A DNA stretch of 59,200 nucleotides from JAWLBR01 sp041687495. Lineage in GTDB: Bacteria > Bacillota > Limnochordia > DTU087 > JAAYGB01. Each line of letters starts with the position of its first letter. The stretch's first letter is position 1. Positions 39,410 through 47,684 of this stretch are shown piece after piece. The stretch covers positions 1 to 59,200 of the forward strand of contig JAWLBR010000007.1 in NCBI GenBank assembly GCA_041687495.1, written 5' to 3'. A program made the translations under genes and the position numbers. The notes below the pieces were generated by a model. The model had not been told where the DNA came from. It did no database searches and saw only the letters and a list, made by a program, of their open reading frames with translations.

Positions 39410-40527
39410 CAGGAGAACTAATCAGGCCAGCTTGGGCAGAGATTGACCTGGGTTGCATCAGGCACAACGTGGGTGAGGTGGCCGGCCACTTGCAGGATGG
39501 AGTCCAGATGATGGCCGTCGTCAAGGCCAACGGCTATGGGCACGGAGCGGTGCAGGTGGCGAAAACGGTGCGGGAGTGCGGAGTCAACTGGATCGGTGTG
39601 GCTATCGTCGAAGAGGGAATTTCATTGCGGCGGGCTGGGATTGAAGGACCTATCCTAATTTTGGGGGTTTCCCCAGCTAGGCAGGCACCCCTAATTGTTC
39701 CCCATGGGCTGACCGCCGCTTTGTGTACCTACGATGGAGCGGAAGCGCTATCGGCAGCCGCCGTGGCGGCCGGGACGACGGTCAAAGTCCACGTGAAGGT
39801 GGATACCGGGATGGGACGGCTCGGTCTGTTGCCCCACGAGGTCATCCCATTCGTGAAGCGCATTCGTGAACTACCTCATCTTGTGGTAGAAGGGATCTTT
39901 ACCCACTTTTCCACCGCGGACGACTGTGACCGAGGCTACTTCCACCAGCAACTCCATTTATTTCAACAGGTGTTGGCTGGGCTAGACAGTGAGGGAATTC
40001 GGATCCCTGTGGTGCACGCAGCTAATAGCGCGGCGGCTGTGACTGCCCCAGAGGCACAGTTCAATCTAGTTAGAGCTGGAGTGGCCCTCTATGGGCTGCA
40101 GCCTGCACCGGAGCTGGTCGCCCTTGACCTCCGGCCCGCTCTCAGCTTGAAGGCAAACGTCTCCTATGTCCACACAGTACCACAAGGAACCGGGATAAGC
40201 TATGGGCGCAGATATCTGGCTCGCAGTGAAACCGCCGTCGCTACCATCCCGGTGGGATATGCCGACGGGTATTCCCGACTGTTGAGCAGTCGAGCAGAGG
40301 TCTTGGTTCACGGTCGCCGATTTCGCCTTAGCGGTAATGTCTGCATGGATCAGTGCATGATCGACGTGGGGCCTGAGCCCGTGCAGATTGGCGACGAAGT
40401 GGTGTTGATTGGACGCCAAGGGGATGACGAGGTAACTGCGATGGAGCTGGCATCGATTATGGGAACTTTGCATTACGAGATCGTCTGTCTGATTAGCGAG
40501 AGAATTCCCCGGGTGTATGTCGGTTAA
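39406..40527 (+). CDS. alr: Alanine racemase
   Basis: A 373-residue PLP enzyme producing D-alanine for peptidoglycan. GTG 39406 overlaps the nnrDE stop. The PLP lysine is Lys40 in MMAVVKANGYGHGAVQVA. Further motifs are VHVKVDTGMGRLGLLPHEV, GIFTHFSTADD, FNLVRAGVALYGLQP, the GTGISYGRRYLA segment and GNVCMDQCMIDVG. It is the last gene of the glmM-acpS-nnrDE-alr run and is followed by a strong terminator. Confidence 0.97.
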   Translation: MTGELIRPAWAEIDLGCIRHNVGEVAGHLQDGVQMMAVVKANGYGHGAVQVAKTVRECGVNWIGVAIVEEGISLRRAGIEGPILILGVSPARQAPLIVPHGLTAALCTYDGAEALSAAAVAAGTTVKVHVKVDTGMGRLGLLPHEVIPFVKRIRELPHLVVEGIFTHFSTADDCDRGYFHQQLHLFQQVLAGLDSEGIRIPVVHAANSAAAVTAPEAQFNLVRAGVALYGLQPAPELVALDLRPALSLKANVSYVHTVPQGTGISYGRRYLARSETAVATIPVGYADGYSRLLSSRAEVLVHGRRFRLSGNVCMDQCMIDVGPEPVQIGDEVVLIGRQGDDEVTAMELASIMGTLHYEIVCLISERIPRVYVG

Positions 40528-40543
40528 GGTACGAAAGGAAAGA

Positions 40544-40588
40544 ACGAAGGGCTCTTCGGTGCGCTTGAGGCACCAAAGAGCCCTTCGT
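40544..40588. terminator. Bidirectional terminator between alr and glnA
   Basis: ACGAAGGGCTCTT with AAGAGCCCTTCGT and an inner GGTGC/GCACC, one mismatch. The T-rich flank on the minus side favours glnA, and the hairpin can serve alr too. Confidence 0.88.
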
Positions 40589-40629
40589 ATTTCAGACAGA
40601 ACCAATGGTATAATGTGCTGCGTCCAGCT

Positions 40630-41955
40630 TTAGAACAGGCCCAAGTACTGTTCTACTTCCCATTGGTGTACTTGGGTTCTGAAGATATCCCACTCGATGG
40701 TCTTGGCCTCGACAAAACGGGAGACAACGTGTTCACCCAGTGCTGCGCAGATGACGTCATCGGCTTTGAGGGCGACCACCGCTTCCCATAGGCTCGCTGG
40801 GAGGTTACCGATCCCTGCCGCAGTCCGCTCATCGGGAGTCATGTGGAAAATGTTTTTGTTCATAGACTCAGGTGGCGCAATTCTGTTCTTAATTCCATCC
40901 AGACCAGCAGCAATGATGGCGGCCAGGGCCAAGTAGACGTTGCACGATGGGTCCGGGGATCGCAGTTCCACTCTAGTACCATTGCCCCGGCTAGAGGGGA
41001 CTCGAACCAGGGCGCTGCGGTTTTGCGCCGACCAAGACACGTATACTGGTGCTTCGTAACCTGGAACCAGTCGCTTGTATGAGTTGACCAAAGGGTTAGC
41101 GATAGCCGTGAAGGCTGGCGCATGCTTGAGCAGACCGCCGATGAAGTACAAGGCTGTATCGCTCAGCTGGAATCTCCCGTCCGATTGGAAGAAGGCGTTC
41201 TTGCCACCTTGGAACAAGGACAGGTTCGTGTGCATTCCAGAACCGGCAAGACCAAACACTGGCTTGGGCATGAAGGTGCAGTGCAGTCCGTGTTGGCGAG
41301 CGATGGACTTCGTGACAAACTTAAAGGTAGCAACCCTGTCTGCAGTGGTTAAAGCCGAGTCATACTTAAAGTCTATTTCGTGCTGCCCGGGAGCGACCTC
41401 GTGGTGGGATGCTTCTACCTCAAATCCCATCTCCTCGAGGGCCAGCACCATGTCTCGACGAGCGTCTTCGCCTTTGTCAACAGGCCCGAGATCGAAGTAG
41501 CTGGCCTCGTCGTTGGTAATGTTGGTTGGCTTACCATCTTCATCCAAGCGGAATAGGAAAAACTCCGCTTCTGGGCCTACCTGGACGTCATAGCCCAGTT
41601 CGGACGCTTCAGCCAGTACCTTCTTCAAGATTACCCGGGGATCTCCGGCAAACGGCTTACCGTCTGGTGTATATACGTCACACATCAGGCGAGCCACTGC
41701 CTCATCTTTAGGGCGCCAGGGGAACAGGGCAAAGGTATTCAGGTCGGGACGCAGATTCATATCTGACTCCTCGATCCGGGTGAAACCCTCGATTGAGGAC
41801 CCGTCAAACATAATCTGGTTGTCTAAGGCCCGCTCCAGCTGACTAACTGGAATGGCGACGTTCTTGATGATACCGAGAATGTCAGTAAACTGTAGGCGAA
41901 TAAACCGAACGTTTCTCTCCTTAGCTAACCTAAGCACATCTTCCTTAGTCATCAT
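40630..41955 (-). CDS. glnA: Glutamine synthetase, type I
   Basis: A 441-residue GSI enzyme (ammonia + glutamate + ATP to glutamine). The start at 41955 (ATG ATG) is chosen because GGGAGGACG lies just upstream and relatives begin TKEDVLRLAKE; the frame is open for 87 more codons without a start of that type. Motifs are LQFTDILGIIKNVAIPVSQL, FDGSSIEGFTRIEESDMNL, GPEAEFFLF, EVAPGQHEIDFKYDSAL, GSGMHTNLSLF and the ATP-site KRLVPGYEAPVYVSWSAQNR. There is no adenylylation tyrosine region of the enterobacterial type (GSI-alpha size). A consensus promoter and a GlnR-type box lie upstream. Confidence 0.97.
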   Translation of the reverse strand: MMTKEDVLRLAKERNVRFIRLQFTDILGIIKNVAIPVSQLERALDNQIMFDGSSIEGFTRIEESDMNLRPDLNTFALFPWRPKDEAVARLMCDVYTPDGKPFAGDPRVILKKVLAEASELGYDVQVGPEAEFFLFRLDEDGKPTNITNDEASYFDLGPVDKGEDARRDMVLALEEMGFEVEASHHEVAPGQHEIDFKYDSALTTADRVATFKFVTKSIARQHGLHCTFMPKPVFGLAGSGMHTNLSLFQGGKNAFFQSDGRFQLSDTALYFIGGLLKHAPAFTAIANPLVNSYKRLVPGYEAPVYVSWSAQNRSALVRVPSSRGNGTRVELRSPDPSCNVYLALAAIIAAGLDGIKNRIAPPESMNKNIFHMTPDERTAAGIGNLPASLWEAVVALKADDVICAALGEHVVSRFVEAKTIEWDIFRTQVHQWEVEQYLGLF

Positions 41956-42058
41956 AGTTTCGTCCTCCCGTGGATCCGGCCTCTTAGCCTCCAACCATTG
42001 CTCTATCCTTCTAAAAATACAGTGTGCCCTGGGGTTGACCGGAATACTTGTTGGTTCT

Positions 42059-42087
42059 AGTATATGTATATGGGAGGTTGATGTCAA
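42059..42087 (-). promoter_or_regulatory. Sigma-A promoter of glnA
   Basis: On the minus strand, TTGACA (42087-42082), a 17-base spacer and TATACT (42064-42059), giving a leader of about 95 bases. Confidence 0.85.
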
Positions 42088-42101
42088 TAATATGTCAGGT
42101 T

Positions 42102-42118
42102 TGTAATGAAAGTTAACA
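42102..42118. promoter_or_regulatory. GlnR/TnrA-type operator upstream of glnA
   Basis: TGTAATGAAAGTTAACA fits the 17-base consensus TGTNA-N7-TNACA exactly. It is centred about 58 bases before the expected glnA transcript start. A TGACA half-site overlaps the -35 region. GlnR itself is not encoded in the window. Confidence 0.65.
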
Positions 42119-42295
42119 GAAGCGAAACGGAGCAGTGGGAGCTCTGTTGGAGGAACCTGGTGTGAGTGTAGTATCTGTCGCAGGACTTCGCCAAGGTGAG
42201 GGGCAGTTCCTGCCAATGGTGCAGCCAGAAAGGGCGCATAGCTGGTTGTCTCTAGCTTTTGGCCTTGGCAACGCCAGAGAAGGGCATTTTTGCAC

Positions 42296-42321
42296 AGCTC
42301 TAGAAAATATTGTCTAGAGCT
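42296..42321. repeat. Perfect inverted repeat between glnA and nadE
   Basis: AGCTCTAGA (42296-42304) pairs with TCTAGAGCT (42313-42321) around AAATATTG. No T tract follows. It could be a weak terminator or an operator for nadE. Confidence 0.4.
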
Positions 42322-42394
42322 CAGTCAGCGGGTACACTAAGAATAAAGCACCGCTGATCGTCAGGATCGGCAGATAGGGAAAGGAGAAAACAAG

Positions 42395-43126
42395 ATGAAC
42401 CCCGAAAAGACCGCCGCCAATCTGGAGGCGTGGTTGCAGGAACAGGTACAGAATGCCCATGCTAAAGGGCTAGTCGTTGGATTGTCTGGTGGCATTGATT
42501 CAGCCGTTGTGGCTGCGGTTGCCAAGCGGGCATTTCCGGAGAACTTGCTAACTATCATCATGCCCTGCCACAGTGATTCGCAAGATGCAGAGGATGCATT
42601 GCTGACAGCTAAGGCGCTGGGTCTCAATGTGAAGACAGTGGACCTAACACCCGTCTATGATCAGTTTTTTGCGCAGGTGGGGATTAATCCTGATGATGTT
42701 CCGACCATGGCTCGAGCTAACGTGAAACCTCGGCTGCGGATGATTACCGTGTATCTCCATGCAGCTTTACACAACTACTTGGTGATGGGCACGGGCAACA
42801 AGGACGAGCTTCACGTTGGTTATTTCACCAAGCACGGTGACGGGGGAGCAGACCTGTTGCCCCTGGGGGGGCTAGTCAAGTCCGAGGTCCGTGAGTTGGC
42901 CCGTTATTTGAAGGTACCAGAGCCGGTGATTACCAAGGCGCCGTCTGCCGGGCTGTGGCAGGGCCAGACCGACGAGGCCGAGATGGGATTTGGATACGAT
43001 GAACTTGACCGGTTTCTCCAGGGAGGAACCGTGAGTGAGTCGGTTCGAGAGCGGATCAACCAGCTCCATGCGGTGAGCGAGCATAAGCGGCGTCCCATTC
43101 CCGTTGGACCGGCTGCTATTGATTAG
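42395..43126 (+). CDS. nadE: Ammonia-dependent NAD+ synthetase
   Basis: A 243-residue ATP pyrophosphatase-type enzyme that amidates nicotinate adenine dinucleotide to NAD. ATG 42395 follows AAAGGAG. Motifs are LVVGLSGGIDSAVVAAVAKR (PP-loop SGGIDS), TIIMPCHSDSQDAEDAL, MITVYLHAALHNYLVMGTGN, the GYFTKHGDGGADLLPLGGLV loop and APSAGLWQGQTDEAEMGF. There is no glutaminase domain, so it uses free ammonia, presumably linked to neighbouring glnA only by nitrogen metabolism. A long hairpin follows. Confidence 0.97.
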   Translation: MNPEKTAANLEAWLQEQVQNAHAKGLVVGLSGGIDSAVVAAVAKRAFPENLLTIIMPCHSDSQDAEDALLTAKALGLNVKTVDLTPVYDQFFAQVGINPDDVPTMARANVKPRLRMITVYLHAALHNYLVMGTGNKDELHVGYFTKHGDGGADLLPLGGLVKSEVRELARYLKVPEPVITKAPSAGLWQGQTDEAEMGFGYDELDRFLQGGTVSESVRERINQLHAVSEHKRRPIPVGPAAID

Positions 43127-43144
43127 AGTCTGAACATGACACGA

Positions 43145-43187
43145 GCGCCAAGGCCCACTCTCACTGGATGAGAGTGGGCCTTGGCGC
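43145..43187 (+). terminator. Long perfect hairpin after nadE
   Basis: GCGCCAAGGCCCACTCTCA pairs perfectly over 19 bases with the 3' arm ending TTGGCGC. The T tract is weak (GTCTT), so it is a probable rather than certain terminator. Confidence 0.7.
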
Positions 43188-43296
43188 GTCTTGGCCTACG
43201 ACATACTCGGCGCTTGGCTTGAATAAAACTAAGGGAATGCTAAGGTTCTTCTCGGATTCCAGGCAGGATCGGCGTTGAGGCGTTGGGAGGGATATT

Positions 43297-44205
43297 GTGG
43301 TCACGAAGAGAGGTGTGTGTCTTGCCTGTGTGTTGGTATGTACTTTTCTATTTGTGCTGAATCTGAATCCGATGATACAGACGAGCCGGGCTGCAGGGAG
43401 GTTAATCTTGGAGCATAGTGATCCAGAAGGGGATGACTATGGTCCGGGTACATATGTCTACCCAACTCGAGATTTGTTTACCGGCAGTCCAGGCCTGTTT
43501 GATCTAGTCCAGGTACGGGTTTGGGACGATGGTGATCAATGGTTGTTTGACGCCAAGCTGAGGGCTGGGAGCAACTCCTGGCGGGCGCCCGAAGGCTTTG
43601 ACCTGCAGTTGGTGGATATCTATCTTGATACTCAGGCCGATGGCGGCTGGCAGATGGTGCCGGACCCATCGGGCCCCAGAGTGCAGTTCGCTCCAGAGTG
43701 CGGATGGGAGTACCGAATCAAGATAGCACCGTGGGCCGATTCCAGACTGCAGACGAGTCCGGACGACTCTGGTCGGAAAATCCATGCCGCTGCTCTGCCC
43801 GATGGGCGAACGCTGCGAGCTGCCGTCCCCAAGGAATGGCTCCCGCTAGCCGATGCTGAGTCTGGGATGGCGGTCTTGGTCGGTTCGTATGATTCGCTGG
43901 GACCAGATCACTACCGCCAGATAGAGGCAGAAGCCAGTGCGTGGCGGTTTGGCGGTAGGGATGAGCAAAGGCCGGGACCCAATGTTCTGGACATCCTAGC
44001 TCCGACTTCCGGTAGGGACACTCAGGAAGCGCAGCTGTCTGCTCGAAGCAGTGAAGACTTGGCTGTAGTTCGGATGGTATACACCAGGAGAAAGCGGTGG
44101 TTAGCGGGCATTGACCCGCTGTGGATGCTCTTGGCGATGACACTGGCGATTTTAGCTGCTGCGTCGATGTTTGTCTCCGGGCTGACTAAGGCGCGGAAAG
44201 GCTAG
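43297..44205 (+). CDS. Exported, C-terminally anchored glucodextranase-C-like protein
   Basis: A 302-residue protein, GTG 43297 behind GGGAGGG. It has an N-terminal signal (GVCLACVLVCTFLFVLNLNP) and a C-terminal membrane helix (about 273-295, LWMLLAMTLAILAAASMFVS). The domain between (about 35-215) matches the C-terminal module of glucodextranase and pullulanase-like enzymes: SDPEGDDYGPGTYVYPTRDL, FDLVQVRVWDDGDQWLFDAK, VDIYLDTQADGGWQ and AAVPKEWLP. In known enzymes this module binds alpha-glucan or the cell surface. Here it has no catalytic domain. It is the first gene of the alpha-glucan cluster and probably holds glucan at the cell surface; that role is inference. Confidence 0.83.
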   Translation: MVTKRGVCLACVLVCTFLFVLNLNPMIQTSRAAGRLILEHSDPEGDDYGPGTYVYPTRDLFTGSPGLFDLVQVRVWDDGDQWLFDAKLRAGSNSWRAPEGFDLQLVDIYLDTQADGGWQMVPDPSGPRVQFAPECGWEYRIKIAPWADSRLQTSPDDSGRKIHAAALPDGRTLRAAVPKEWLPLADAESGMAVLVGSYDSLGPDHYRQIEAEASAWRFGGRDEQRPGPNVLDILAPTSGRDTQEAQLSARSSEDLAVVRMVYTRRKRWLAGIDPLWMLLAMTLAILAAASMFVSGLTKARKG

Positions 44206-44246
44206 GTTTACCTATAGTTGAGTAGTAACTAGGAGATACTACCCAA

Positions 44247-46232
44247 ATGGCAGAGCGATTTTGGGGAGGGATTTCCTTGGGTGATAGGATAGTGCTTTCA
44301 GGCGACGATTTGGCTTGGGACAGCGGGATACACAAGGAATGGCTGCTTACCAACCAGATCGGGGGGTTCGCCTCCTCTACCGTGCTTGGAGTCAACACCC
44401 GGCGTTACCACGGACTGCTTCTCGCTGCTACCAAACCGCCGCAGGAGCGGTTCTCGCTGTGGTCAGGCGTGGAAGAATCGGTGGTATATGGAGAGAAAAC
44501 TGCATTTTTGTCAGCCCATCAATACAAAGATGCAGTCTACCCCCAAGGCTTTCAGCACCTCATGTACGTAGAACTAGACCCGCATCCTAGATTTGTGTAT
44601 CAGTTCGGTGGGATGGTGTGGGAGAAGGAAATTCAGATGCTTCCTGGGCGCAATCGAACTGAGATTACGTACCGATACTTGTCAGGACCCTATGGGGAAG
44701 CAGAACTGCAGGTGAGTCCCCTTATCACTTGTCGACATTACCACCACACAGCTCGGGCAGCACACTTGCATTTTCTGCAGAAGGTCAGCGCAGATGGAGT
44801 GGTGGTAAAGGCTTACGGCGACGTTCCAGAGCTGCGCTTAGCCATCTCGCAGGGGAATTATCACAAAGCAGAGGCTTGGTACTATGACTTTCTTTACCCT
44901 GCTGAGGCTGCCCGTGGTTTGGACTGTGTTGAAGACCTTTATCGTCCCGGGCGTTTCACTGTGAGTCTCAAGCCTGGTGAGACTGTGGTTGTTTCGGCGG
45001 AGGCTGGTGAGAACAAACGGAAGCCCGTACCATTGGTGGCAGCAAACGACAAATTGCCCGAAAAGAAGGACGGCTTCCTGGACATGCTAATTAGAGCGGC
45101 AGGTCAGTTTATTGTCCAGCGCCCCGAGAGTAGACAGTACACGGTGATTGCTGGGTACCCTTGGTTTACTGACTGGGGAAGGGACACCATGATCGCATTG
45201 CCCGGACTCTGTCTGACCACTGGGTGGTTTGATGTCGCGCGGGGTCTCCTCTCCACATTTGCGGACCATGTGTCCCAAGGCATTGTCCCCAACAGATTCC
45301 CCGACTACGCTGAAGACCCTGAATACAACACTGTAGATGCGTCTTTGTGGATGTTTGTTGCCGTGGACAAGTACCTGCAGCAGAGCAAAGATGTGGAGTT
45401 TGTGGAAAACCTGTATCCTGTCCTGAAGGACATTCTCCACTGGTACCAAGTTGGTACGTATCACAACATTCACATGGATGAAGACGCTCTGATCTGGGCC
45501 GGTGAGCCCGGAGTGCAGTTAACCTGGATGGATGCTAAGGTGGGGGATTGGGTTGTTACCCCTCGGGTCGGTAAGCCTGTTGAGATTAACGCCCTATGGT
45601 ACAACGCGCTTCGGACGGCACAAGGGCTGGCTGAGCGCTTTGGCGACATGCCTGGAGCAGATCGCTACAGACATTTGGCGGGAAAGGTGAGAGAAAGTTT
45701 CGTCAAGGTGTTTCAAAATAAAACTCAGGCTTGCCTTTATGACGTAGTCAACGGGGCGGATCGAGATGACTCTGTGCGCCCAAATCAGATCCTAGCCGTG
45801 AGTCTGCCCCACCCGGTAATCTCTGGCCGGTTGGCTCAGTCGGTCTTAGATGTAGTGACAGAGCAGCTGCTTACTCCGCTTGGTCTGCGCAGTCTGTCGC
45901 CGCGGGATTCCAAGTACATAGGAAGGTATCGGGGCGATCAGTTAGCCCGGGATGGGGCCTACCACCAAGGGACAGTGTGGGGATGGTTGTTTGGCCCGTA
46001 TGTAGATGCGTATGTAAATGTCAATGGACTTAGTAAGAGCACTACTGAACATGTCCGCCGCTTGCTGGAACCATTTCGGATTCATTTGCTCCAGGCAGGG
46101 ATAGGTTCCATCTCTGAGATCTTCGATGGCGATTACCCATTTACCGCGAAAGGGTGTTTTGCCCAAGCTTGGAGCGTAGCCGAGGTCTTGCGAGTGTACG
46201 TGGATTATGTTCTAGCACCTAGAAAAGGATGA
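44247..46232 (+). CDS. Glycogen debranching enzyme-type amylo-alpha-1,6-glucosidase (GH133)
   Basis: A 661-residue enzyme that hydrolyses alpha-1,6 branch stubs of glycogen. The N-terminal domain (about 20-230) starts HKEWLLTNQIGGFASSTVLG and has NTRRYHGLLLAATKPPQERF. The catalytic (alpha/alpha)6 domain (about 280-655) has AGYPWFTDWGRDTMIALPGL, LLSTFADHVSQGIVPNRFPD, NTVDASLWMFVAVDKYLQ, WAGEPGVQLTWMDAKVGDWV, VEINALWYNALRTAQ and EIFDGDYPFTAKGCFAQAWS. The start may be TTG 44277, which has a better ribosome binding site (GGGGAGGG) than ATG 44247. The next gene overlaps its stop by four bases. It lies in an alpha-glucan cluster without glgC or glgP. Confidence 0.95.
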   Translation: MAERFWGGISLGDRIVLSGDDLAWDSGIHKEWLLTNQIGGFASSTVLGVNTRRYHGLLLAATKPPQERFSLWSGVEESVVYGEKTAFLSAHQYKDAVYPQGFQHLMYVELDPHPRFVYQFGGMVWEKEIQMLPGRNRTEITYRYLSGPYGEAELQVSPLITCRHYHHTARAAHLHFLQKVSADGVVVKAYGDVPELRLAISQGNYHKAEAWYYDFLYPAEAARGLDCVEDLYRPGRFTVSLKPGETVVVSAEAGENKRKPVPLVAANDKLPEKKDGFLDMLIRAAGQFIVQRPESRQYTVIAGYPWFTDWGRDTMIALPGLCLTTGWFDVARGLLSTFADHVSQGIVPNRFPDYAEDPEYNTVDASLWMFVAVDKYLQQSKDVEFVENLYPVLKDILHWYQVGTYHNIHMDEDALIWAGEPGVQLTWMDAKVGDWVVTPRVGKPVEINALWYNALRTAQGLAERFGDMPGADRYRHLAGKVRESFVKVFQNKTQACLYDVVNGADRDDSVRPNQILAVSLPHPVISGRLAQSVLDVVTEQLLTPLGLRSLSPRDSKYIGRYRGDQLARDGAYHQGTVWGWLFGPYVDAYVNVNGLSKSTTEHVRRLLEPFRIHLLQAGIGSISEIFDGDYPFTAKGCFAQAWSVAEVLRVYVDYVLAPRKG

Positions 46233-47602
46233 GGCCTGTGAAAGTACTGATGTTGTCGTGGGAGTATCCGCCGAAGTTGGTGGGTGGATTGGCAAGGCAC
46301 GTGATGGAACTGTCTGAAGCGTTAGTCACGTTGGGGCATGACGTTCACGTGCTCACCGTGGAGGCTGACGGTTCCCCCAGAGATGAGCAGATGAATGGGG
46401 TTCATGTTCACCGGGTCGGTTCCTACGGACCGATGGGGAGAGACATCGTAGATTCAGCCATGATGCTCAACCTCAGCTTTATGGAGGGTGCCATTCGTCT
46501 CATGCGCCAGGGACATGCCTTTGACCTAATCCACGCCCACGATTGGCTGGCGGCTTTTGCTGCCAAGGCGCTAAAGTATGCTTGGAAGCGTCCCATGGTA
46601 GCAACAATCCATGCCACCGAATTTGGTCGAAACCACGGTTTGCACAACGACCTACAGCGGCGAATCAGTGACGTGGAATGGTGGCTCACTTACGAAGCCT
46701 GGCGGGTCATCTGTTGCAGCAATTTCATGAAAGGCGAAATCAGGTATGTGTTTCAAACGCCGGAGGACAAGCTGGCGGTGATTCCCAATGGAGTGCACGT
46801 CCACCGCCTCCACCAGCCGGATCAGGACGAAATGATGAGCTTTCGCCACAGCTATGCAGCTCCTGACGAGAAGATAGTGTTCTTCCTTGGACGCTTGGTG
46901 CATGAAAAGGGGGCTGGGGTGCTGATCGATGCTGCCCCAGACGTGCTTCGCCGTCACCCGAAGACGAAGTTCATCATCGCTGGAAGTGGACCTGCCGAAG
47001 CTTACTTGCGTCACCGTGCCGAGGAGTTGGGAATTGGCAACCGTGTCTATTTCGTGGGACATGTGGGTGACGCCCTTAGAAACAAGCTGTTCGCCATTTC
47101 CGACATCGCAGTATTCCCCAGCTTGTACGAGCCCTTTGGTATTGTGGCTCTGGAAGCAATGGCAGCCAAGGTCCCCGTGGTGGTCTCTGACACCGGCGGA
47201 CTGGCCGAGATTGTGCGGCACGCTGAGAACGGGTACAAGGCCTATCCAGGCGACGTCCATTCACTGGCAGACAACATCATAGCTTCGCTCCTTGCCGAAG
47301 AGTTCTCAGCGAAGCTGGCACAAACGGCGTTGGCTGAGGTTCAGACCAAGTACACTTGGGGAACAATCGCCCGCAGCACTGAGCAGCTGTACAGAAAAGT
47401 GATGGATGAGTTTGATAGGTCAGAGTGGAGGAACGAACAGGATGGAGTGGACTTGGCTGCTCTAAGCCACCTGCGGTATCTAGGGCAAGCTGGTCACATC
47501 AGTCGCTACGGCGCCACTGGAGCTGGGGAGGATAGCGAGGTGTTTGCTCCTCAGACAATCAGACGGGAATCCGAGCCGGAGGAAAAAGCAGCTATTCACT
47601 AA
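46229..47602 (+). CDS. GT4-family glycosyltransferase, glycogen-synthase-like
   Basis: A 457-residue GT-B glycosyltransferase, ATG 46229 overlapping the debranching enzyme stop. It starts KVLMLSWEYPPKLVGGLARH, as in GlgA- and MalP-like GT4 enzymes (glycogen synthases of archaeal/Thermotoga type). Further motifs are DLIHAHDWLAAFAAKALKYA, ATIHATEFGRNHG, IPNGVHVHRLHQ, the donor-site FFLGRLVHEKGAGVLIDAAP and the EX7E region FPSLYEPFGIVALEAMAAKV. The C-terminal 50 residues are hydrophilic and variable. Context points to alpha-1,4-glucan synthesis, probably from UDP- or ADP-glucose; donor use is not visible from the sequence. A terminator follows. Confidence 0.9.
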   Translation: MRPVKVLMLSWEYPPKLVGGLARHVMELSEALVTLGHDVHVLTVEADGSPRDEQMNGVHVHRVGSYGPMGRDIVDSAMMLNLSFMEGAIRLMRQGHAFDLIHAHDWLAAFAAKALKYAWKRPMVATIHATEFGRNHGLHNDLQRRISDVEWWLTYEAWRVICCSNFMKGEIRYVFQTPEDKLAVIPNGVHVHRLHQPDQDEMMSFRHSYAAPDEKIVFFLGRLVHEKGAGVLIDAAPDVLRRHPKTKFIIAGSGPAEAYLRHRAEELGIGNRVYFVGHVGDALRNKLFAISDIAVFPSLYEPFGIVALEAMAAKVPVVVSDTGGLAEIVRHAENGYKAYPGDVHSLADNIIASLLAEEFSAKLAQTALAEVQTKYTWGTIARSTEQLYRKVMDEFDRSEWRNEQDGVDLAALSHLRYLGQAGHISRYGATGAGEDSEVFAPQTIRRESEPEEKAAIH

Positions 47603-47603
47603 G

Positions 47604-47646
47604 AAAAACCTGAACGAGCCATCAATTGGCTCGTTCGGGTTTTTTA
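47604..47646. terminator. Bidirectional terminator between the GT4 and GH57 genes
   Basis: AACCTGAACGAGCCA pairs with TGGCTCGTTCGGGTT, with an A tract before and TTTTTT after. Confidence 0.93.
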
Positions 47647-47684
47647 GGAAGTCCTTCTTCGGTGGGTTTAGCAAAGGACTACTC

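Noticed and set aside
42135..42317. Short plus-strand frame between glnA and nadE
   Set aside because: No motif and a shadow-like composition; it runs into a perfect inverted repeat. No homology can be claimed.
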